A stretch of 64,000 bases of DNA, from assembly GCA_001949185.1 (NCBI GenBank), contig BDGG01000008.1, forward strand, positions 741,648 through 805,647, written 5' to 3'. Below, one piece after another: positions 57,677 through 64,000 of this stretch (position 1 is the stretch's first letter; each line of letters starts with the position of its first letter). Source of the stretch: Ramazzottius varieornatus. Its lineage: Eukaryota; Tardigrada; Eutardigrada; Parachela; Ramazzottiidae. Under the pieces are notes generated by a model. That model saw nothing but the letters and a program-made list of their open reading frames with translations, searched no databases and was not told the DNA's origin. Position numbers and translations under genes: made by a program.

Positions 57677-58246
57677 ACTAGTTCTGTTTTTACTTTGATT
57701 GCAACTGATCATCTTTGCTTTTGCCTTTGACTTCTAGTTTCGACTCTGGATGAAATATCCCGGTACGGTGCCTGTAGTGTACTCTGTAATTCTCTTATGT
57801 GCTCATTTTTCTGTATGTGTGGTTAGTCCCGGTTCTTTCGTTTCTTACTGAGTAAACACTACCAAGAAGATTTCAGCTGTCCGCTCCGGTTAAACTGGCA
57901 CAGGCAAGTCGACGCCTCGCAGACAATTCGGAGTAACCGACGAACGAAATGACCGGCTGGAAGAACTTCTGATGCTCGGTGTGGAAGCGATGGTCTCCGC
58001 ATTATCGATTCTCCCTGCAGAAACCTACACAGCAGCCCAGTGGTTGGTGCAGGCTTCGATCAGGTAGGTCTTCCCTTGCGCCGTCTTTTCATGGAGCATT
58101 ATCGATTATTCTCACCTCAGCAATTTGCTCCATACTTGGCACCTTTTACCAGGAGCACTTCTTTCCTTATCATAAACTTTTTGTATCGGGTAAGAATACG
58201 CATCTGGATTGACGAAGGATAGTTTCTCGTTTCACCTTGTTGAAGG
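57677..58246. other. Spacer before IFT38 with a possible orphan exon
   Basis: A stretch at about 57900-58064 is open and protein-like (DERNDRLEELLMLGVEAMVS, then ALSILPAETYTAAQWLVQAS) and ends at a GTAGGT donor-like site. It does not join IFT38 or the upstream gene in an obvious way and has no recognised homologue. The rest shows no feature. Confidence 0.35.
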
Positions 58247-60006
58247 ATGACCTACAAGGAAGTTCGAGGTAAATACAGCAATTCTTGATGATTATTTTTG
58301 TTGGCTCATATTTCACCCTGAATCTTCTCATTCTTCTAGAGTTCACAGCGATCCTGCAGGAGCTGGAATGTCCGGAGACTGTGGAGATAGATATGTTTCA
58401 GTATCCCGATTTTCCTCTTGTTGCCCGCATATTGAACTGGCTTGTTTCAAGGTATTATTGCTTCGACTTCCATTTTTATGACTGATTTCTGGTTTCCCTC
58501 TGTAAGTTGTTCTTCTCATGTTCTACAGATGCGACCCAAACTTCAGCACACCGTTTGAGATTGAAGCAGAGCAAGATCGTGTATTCTTCCTGAAGGCCAT
58601 TGTTGACCACTTGGTGAGTAGCTGCCAGCATTTCGAAGAAGGCTTTTGACGGCTCATTTTGCTGTCAACCATTTTGTATACAGAATCTTAAATATAATCT
58701 GGTGCTGGATCCAAGAAAACTGTACCTCGCGGATGGCCATGCAGTTCGGGAGCTGCTGAAAGTTGCTCGTCATTTGAATAACGCAGCCGACGTGTGGAAG
58801 AAGGTGGCAGCGCTACCGGAAGCCACACGAACGCAGGAAGATGCCAAGACCAAAATATTGGCTAAAGTAAGAACCTATTTCCCTGACCGCTTAGTTTCTT
58901 CCAACCTAAATACTGGAAACTTCTTCAGTACTTATTCTTATATAAGTCAGAATTTTCGAACTGTAGGTGGCTGACTTTGGTACTTCTCGACGAGCCCGGA
59001 AGCCAGGGACCGTTACCAGTTCCGATATGTTCCACCTGTTACGGAACGAGTCGGAGAACCATGTAAGATACCATATCTAAATTATGCGGTTATCAACACA
59101 GTACATACTTTCAACGGAATGCTCTTTGTGTGACAGATGGTACGGACTGCCGCTCTGAATATGAAGTTGGATCCCATCAAGGTTGAAACCGCGCTCAGCG
59201 AGTCACTTTCACAAGCCGAGGTACCGTGAGCAAGCGAGAACAATTTCTTACTGCTGAAAGAAAGCATTGTACATAGTACTGGTGGAAGTTTACATACGAG
59301 TACTCTAACTTCCGGGTTCCAGAATTTAGCTACGGAATATGAGCAGAAATTCAAAAACATTGAATATGACAAGGGCAATCTCGAAGCAAAAATCAAGAAA
59401 AGAGAGGAGGAAGTAGAGCGTCTGCAACGACGTCTCCACACAATCCATAAATCCAAGTAAGTTTCATGCTAAGTAACCGTTTTCCGAAGACTTGCGTTAC
59501 TACGTTCTCTCCAAACGCATTTTCAGGCCATCACAGATGGGAGAAACTGAGAAGTTGGAAGCCGAGGTGGCGAACCTGTACGGCCAGTACAGCAACCGAT
59601 ATCGTTCTCTGCTCGGACTGGAGAACCACGTCCGGAAACTACAAAGCCTGCTGGACGATGTAAGCATTGTGCCGCAAAGCAACTTCACCATGCAAGCAGG
59701 TCAGTAAACTAACTGATCCTTCCTGATTAACGCCAGAAGACAACGCCACGCCATGTCGACGAGAGTACTCCGACGAGTGCCAACACGGTCACGCCCGATG
59801 ACAGACTCGCGGAAGATACCGACAGCATGCAGATGAGACATCGTCCAAGCTTACAGGTCCGCAGAGTGGCCATGGACCAAGAGGGCGAGCCAGACTCCGA
59901 AGAAGATCAAAGTTCCCCCTACAACCAACAGCGAACCAACTCCGCAAATGCCACCTCCATCAGCCAAAAGAAATCTCAGCAAGAATCCGATGACGACGAC
60001 TTCTGA
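58247..60006 (+). CDS. CLUAP1: IFT38/CLUAP1, intraflagellar transport complex B subunit
   Basis: CLUAP1 (IFT38, nematode DYF-3) is needed for cilium assembly. Nine exons: 58247-58268, 58340-58451, 58529-58613, 58684-58866, 58967-59062, 59137-59220, 59323-59456, 59527-59659 and 59737-60006, giving 372 residues. The N-terminal calponin-homology-like domain matches the family closely: MTYKEVREFTAILQELECPE, VARILNWLVSRCDPNF, EAEQDRVFFLKAIVDHL, KLYLADGHAVRELLKVARHL. A central coiled coil follows (YEQKFKNIEYDKGNLEAKIK), then an acidic Ser-rich tail ending ESDDDDF, like the vertebrate ESDNDF end. All phases agree. Confidence 0.94.
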
Positions 60007-60248
60007 AAATTCTACTGCTTTCATTTCCTCATTCATTCTCAATCGGCGATTTTCTTCGACAAGCTCCATTGTAATGCTAAAGTAGTAATAGCTTAATTAT
60101 CTCGTCCAAAATGGCCTAAAAGAATATGGCAAACGAGTTAAACGACGTCGCAAACCAAGCAAGAGATATCGAAGTGTAAAGTATGTTTCATTAAAATATT
60201 CCAAAACACGAGATCATTCAGAGACAAGATCGGCAAACAAGATCAAAA

Positions 60249-63200
60249 CTAGCTTCTTAGCCATTCATCAAAGTGCTTATTTTCTTGGAATTCTACTACC
60301 ATCTCGTCCACCAAGTCATCCCAGATTTCGTTAGCCGTTTCCGCCTTCAGCGATGCCTCGGCAGCCGCGAAATTACACCATTCATTCTCATGGCGTTCCA
60401 AATCTTTGAACGATATGTTGTACACAGCTTGTTGGTCCAGTTCATCGCGCTCATTTCTGTCCAACTTCACTCCCGGCTCCGGTATGATCAACCGTGCGGC
60501 ATTCCGTTCAAACTGATTTTCCATCACTGTCAAGAACTGTTCCAGATTCCCCGGGAATCTTTGCTTGGGTGGGACAGGTGCGACATCCGGTAAGGCGTAC
60601 ATTTGATCACAAAAATCGATGATAAAGTCGAAAGCCATTTGAGATTCTTGGTTAACACCAGAAGAGAATTCCGAAGACGGAAAATAAATGTCGAAAAAAC
60701 TCTTGAAAATGTTTTGCCCGACAGCAGAATGGACAAAGCGAGCGGCGTTCCGTATATGAGAAATGCTTTTCTCTATTCTGGTTCGTCGAACAAAGTCGCC
60801 GATAGGAGGTGACCTTGCGCGGACAGATTTTCGCGGACTTATAACGTCCTTAAAGGTGTCTGGGGTGCCAGGCGGCAGGATACCGCTGAAGAAGTCGTCC
60901 TCCATCCAGTCTTGCGCCGGCATGGTCGCGTCCATCCCTCGGGGCGAAACCAATAGATCGGTGGCTGCAATCTGCTCCTCTCTCCTCGGCGAAGGTCTTC
61001 GTGGCGACGAAGAGGTACCTTTCGGAGGTCTTTCCCTTCTTGATGTTGGAACAATCTTTGCGTTGTCATCACCACTCGATAATTTCAAGTCTTCTGCAAA
61101 ATGCGTGCTGTACAATCAAAACATGGCTCGAACTAGGAATTCTAGTGTATTCTTTGAAATAGCTTATTTATACTGTCTGATATTAAGTACTGTAGTGCTT
61201 CCAAATTATCGCGCACTCAACCACGTGAGCAGTAAATGATGCCCGGGTGAAAGTTACAGAGACGACACTGAGTCATCTGACCATACTGGGCAACGATGAC
61301 TCATCACGTGGTTCAGTGCGCGATAATTTGGTAGCACTGCAGTATATATCTCTTTCGACGTTGACAGTTTGATGTTCGTCTACCTACCTGACACCGATGA
61401 CAAAGGAGAGATCGACCGCGCTGATTTCGGAGATCTTTCGTTGTCTTCCGAATGTCGCTTTTCCTCCCCTGCGTCGCCCGAAGCCGAATCCAAACCTTCC
61501 CGTATCTCTTTCTCAAGGATCGAAGCAGGATGTTCCGTTGTCTCGTTATCGGCGGTCAAATGCTTCTCAACAGGCTCTTCGGTCTTTGCTTCCGGGTTCC
61601 TCGGTACTTCGTTATCTAGGACGAAACAGAAGGTTAGCTGATTAACGTTACCGAAATCTGCAAGTGACATCAAACTTACTTGCAAACGAAACCAGAAGCG
61701 AAGCGCTGTCGACCGATTCCACGTCGTCTTCGGTCCGCTCGTCGTTATGCTCCTCTTCCGACCTCTTGTTATCCTCCTCTTGCTTGTCAGGAACGAAGTC
61801 GGATTCTTCCTTCTTTCTGGCGTCCTGGTTAGCACGTTCATATGCATCCAGATTGTCTCCAATCAACGCCACAGCAGCACCAGTCCGTGGACTGAAATCG
61901 CCATTGCCTACTTCGCCCTCTTCGGGCTGTCGCTCGCCATTCGCACCGTCATGTCCTGTACAATCAGAAAATCAAAACATGATCACTTTCGTACATATAA
62001 TGATACAGCAAAACATGTATTTTTCATCTAAACTCTCATTTTAACTTACCACTGCTTGACAGGAGACTCAACGAAGAAACGGTTTCCAAAGTGCTCAAGT
62101 TCTCTTCATCGTCTCCGGCAAGAACTTCCGGAACATCTGTTTCTTTCGTACTGTGGTTTTCGCGGGGATCGAGCTCTTCGTCTTGTACATTCCTGTCAGC
62201 CACTTGCTCATTATCAAAACCATTCTCAGTCTGGTTTACGTTCTCATCCATTCGCACTTCCCGGCCGACATCACGCCTCCGACTGTTATCAAGGCGCAGG
62301 TCGTGAAAATGGTCCGCCACTTCCGAAGATGCTTTCTGATCTTTCAGGGAGTCTTCGAAATCCTCTGCGATTAGTTGTGAAGAAGGTCTCTCCCAATCCC
62401 GGACCGTTCTGTTGGAGGATGTTGTACTACTACGAGACAGGAAATCCGACTTCACAAACGATATCTCACTTTCTGAGCTAAACTGCCCAGCTTCCTCATT
62501 CTCATCTCGAATTGACTGTCCGTTCCTCGTACGGAATTCATTGTCGGATGCAAAAGCTTCTGCAAAAAAAACCAATGCGACAAAGGAAACACGAACCAAA
62601 TACCAAACATGGAACCTAGGCCGACAAACTTGACAAGATTGTTTTCTTCAAGTGGCGCACGCTTTCAGCCAAGAGTACCGGGAACCTGCGCCCCTTGCAA
62701 AAACAATTACATCACCAGATTCACCACGGCACTTACCAGCGACCAATGAAGGACTTCTTAATAGACTGGGCACGGAACTTATTGGAGAAAGAATGCTCGA
62801 GTGTTCTTCCTGACTGGAATCCTGCCAGCGTTTCGGCGAAGTCTGTGCCGCTTCTACGCGAGGAGTAACTTCTCCATCGGACAACGCCAGAGCCACCGAC
62901 GACTCTTCGAACTTATCTTCGTCCATGTTCCTTCCTCCATCTTCAATGTTGTCAGGCTGGCGAACGACAAAGTTTATGCCTGACGATATGTCAGAAGCTG
63001 GACTGATGACAGGTGAAGGCCGGTGGAAGTGGGCGGGTGATTCCGGTAGGAAGTCGTCGTCGTAGCTGAACACCTGCCCACTCTGCCACGGTCTACTCGG
63101 CCGATTCGGATCGCTGATTTCGGCATTTCTCGTTGGCTGAATGCTATCAAAGTCTGCTGTTACCTCACGAACTCCTCCGTTGTCAGCGGTTCCTCCTTCG

Positions 63201-64000
63201 TCCCATTCTCCAGTCTCCCTAAATTCCGGCGGCGGAACAACTGGTGGAGGTGCTGCGACTGGTGGAGAACGGTAAGAGGCGGACCCCAAGTCTATGAATG
63301 GAACGACGTCTTGAGGTGGAACAAGCGGCACCATTTCCACCGGACGAAACTCCAGCCTAACATTATTCGCCTTGGGTGAGTACTTCTGTTGAACACTAGC
63401 CAGCGATATGAGCTTGGGCGACAGTATTTTCCCCGAGTTGAGTAACTCATTGCTTCCAACCCGACGAGCAAGCGAAGTCCTCTCAGCTGTAAAGAACATA
63501 TTCTCCGAACCACTTGGCATATTTCTGTCAGCGACCATGGGAGACTTCTCGGCACTGGCTGGAGTACTGGAAAACTCCTCAACGGGAGTCTTATAGTTGT
63601 TGGTCTGGGATTCGGAGTCGTTCTTGGTGGGGCGATTTGGCTTCACGACAGGTTCTTCGCCGGAAGCCGTTTGCGCCATCGCGTTTTCTGGAGTCTCTCC
63701 GTGATAGGGCGCTCCTTCCCTATCAGCGGCCTTATCAGTTTGCTTCGTGACATCGGGCACATCATTGCGACGGACTGCGCCTTCCGCTGTTAGCCGGTCG
63801 TCGGCAACCAGTGGTATAACGTTCTCCTTCTGGAGGTCCGTGTAGGTTCTTGTAGGTATGATATCCTTCTTCGCTTTGCTTTCAGCCACGTCGAAACTTT
63901 TCGACAACGAGGCCCGTACTTTGAGGTACCCGAGCTTCTTCGTATATGTGCTGAGAAAGTTATACGGGTCCGACTTGTTGAACTCTGACGATCGCTGATC
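60249..64000 (-). CDS. C-terminal part of a large acidic protein, tentatively CEP350-like; continues off the right edge
   Basis: Exons on the minus strand: 64000 (partial)-62737, 62559-62050, 61955-61680, 61615-61388 and 61093-60249, all in phase, more than 1,000 residues. Most of it is low-complexity, Glu/Ser/Asp/Pro-rich and probably disordered. The last exon contains a folded-looking domain: RTRIEKSISHIRNAARFVHS, QMAFDFIIDFCDQMYALPD and a C-terminal helix pair NEWCNFAAAEASLK, ETANEIWDDLVDEMVVEF. This layout recalls the C-termini of CEP350-type centrosomal proteins, but the match is from memory and weak. No signal peptide can be seen because the start is missing. Two introns carry inverted-repeat elements. 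Confidence 0.6.
61190..61342. mobile_element. TA-flanked MITE with 40-bp near-perfect inverted repeats, in an intron
   Basis: The left end ctgtagtgcttccaaattat and the right end, reverse complemented, ctgcagtgctaccaaattat continue in parallel through cgcgcact(c/g)aaccacgtga, about 40 bp with three mismatches. TA dinucleotides flank both sides (61188-61189, 61343-61344), as for Tc1/mariner-type insertion. The 153-bp element has no coding capacity and is unrelated to family A. Confidence 0.85.
62619..62706. mobile_element. Palindromic MITE, copy 8 (family A), in an intron of the large acidic gene
   Basis: The left arm ggccgacaaacttgacaaga and core cttcaagtggcgcacgcttt are well kept. The right half-core (cctgcgccccttgcaaaaac) is diverged and the right outer end is missing or unrecognisable. 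Confidence 0.7.

Overview
This is a gene-dense metazoan nuclear fragment with mostly short GT-AG introns (about 55-190 nt). It carries conserved animal genes read on both strands, one tRNA and many short terminal-inverted-repeat elements. I resolved exon structures by translating across splice sites and checking that codon phases add up. The lineage is inferred, not proven. A CLIP-type serine protease homologue points to a panarthropod or other ecdysozoan. Cilium and flagellum genes (CFAP45, IFT38/CLUAP1) argue against nematodes and most mites. Compact introns and a decayed rhodopsin-like receptor would fit a tardigrade, at low to moderate confidence.

Layout. 0-3 kb: 5' half of syntaxin-16 (minus) and a divergent unidentified gene (plus) whose first intron holds an inverted-repeat element with a 50-N assembly gap. 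3-7.4 kb: repeat-rich spacer with two inverted-repeat elements and a decayed MADF-domain gene. 7.4-13.4 kb: an unidentified minus gene with an in-frame TAG, SEH1 nucleoporin (plus) and a CLIP-domain serine protease homologue (minus) lacking the catalytic serine. 14.8-15.9 kb: a dead rhodopsin-like GPCR. 16.1-20 kb: a BTB-domain gene and COQ6 converge and share a CTAG at their stop codons. 20.4-27.6 kb: ANP32, tRNA-Pro(TGG), CFAP45, DSCC1 and mitochondrial ribosomal protein mL41. 27.6-35.9 kb: about 8 kb with no convincing gene. 35.9-43.7 kb: mitochondrial DNAJA3, TMEM234 and the ribosome-rescue GTPase HBS1L. 44.6-50 kb: a tandem pair of MFSD11/UNC-93-like transporters. 50.2-54.8 kb: a small unidentified gene, a UMA-domain (UBAP1-like) ESCRT-I candidate and an unidentified 477-residue gene. 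55.1-57.7 kb: a secreted Gln/Gly/Asn-rich protein. 58.2-64 kb: IFT38/CLUAP1 and the 3' end of a large acidic gene, tentatively CEP350-like, running off the right edge.

The genes are not functionally linked as an operon would be. They cover membrane fusion, nuclear pores, ubiquinone synthesis, cohesion, mitochondrial protein quality and cilia. The strongest unifying signal is a short palindromic element family with eight copies, seven of them inside introns of seven different genes.
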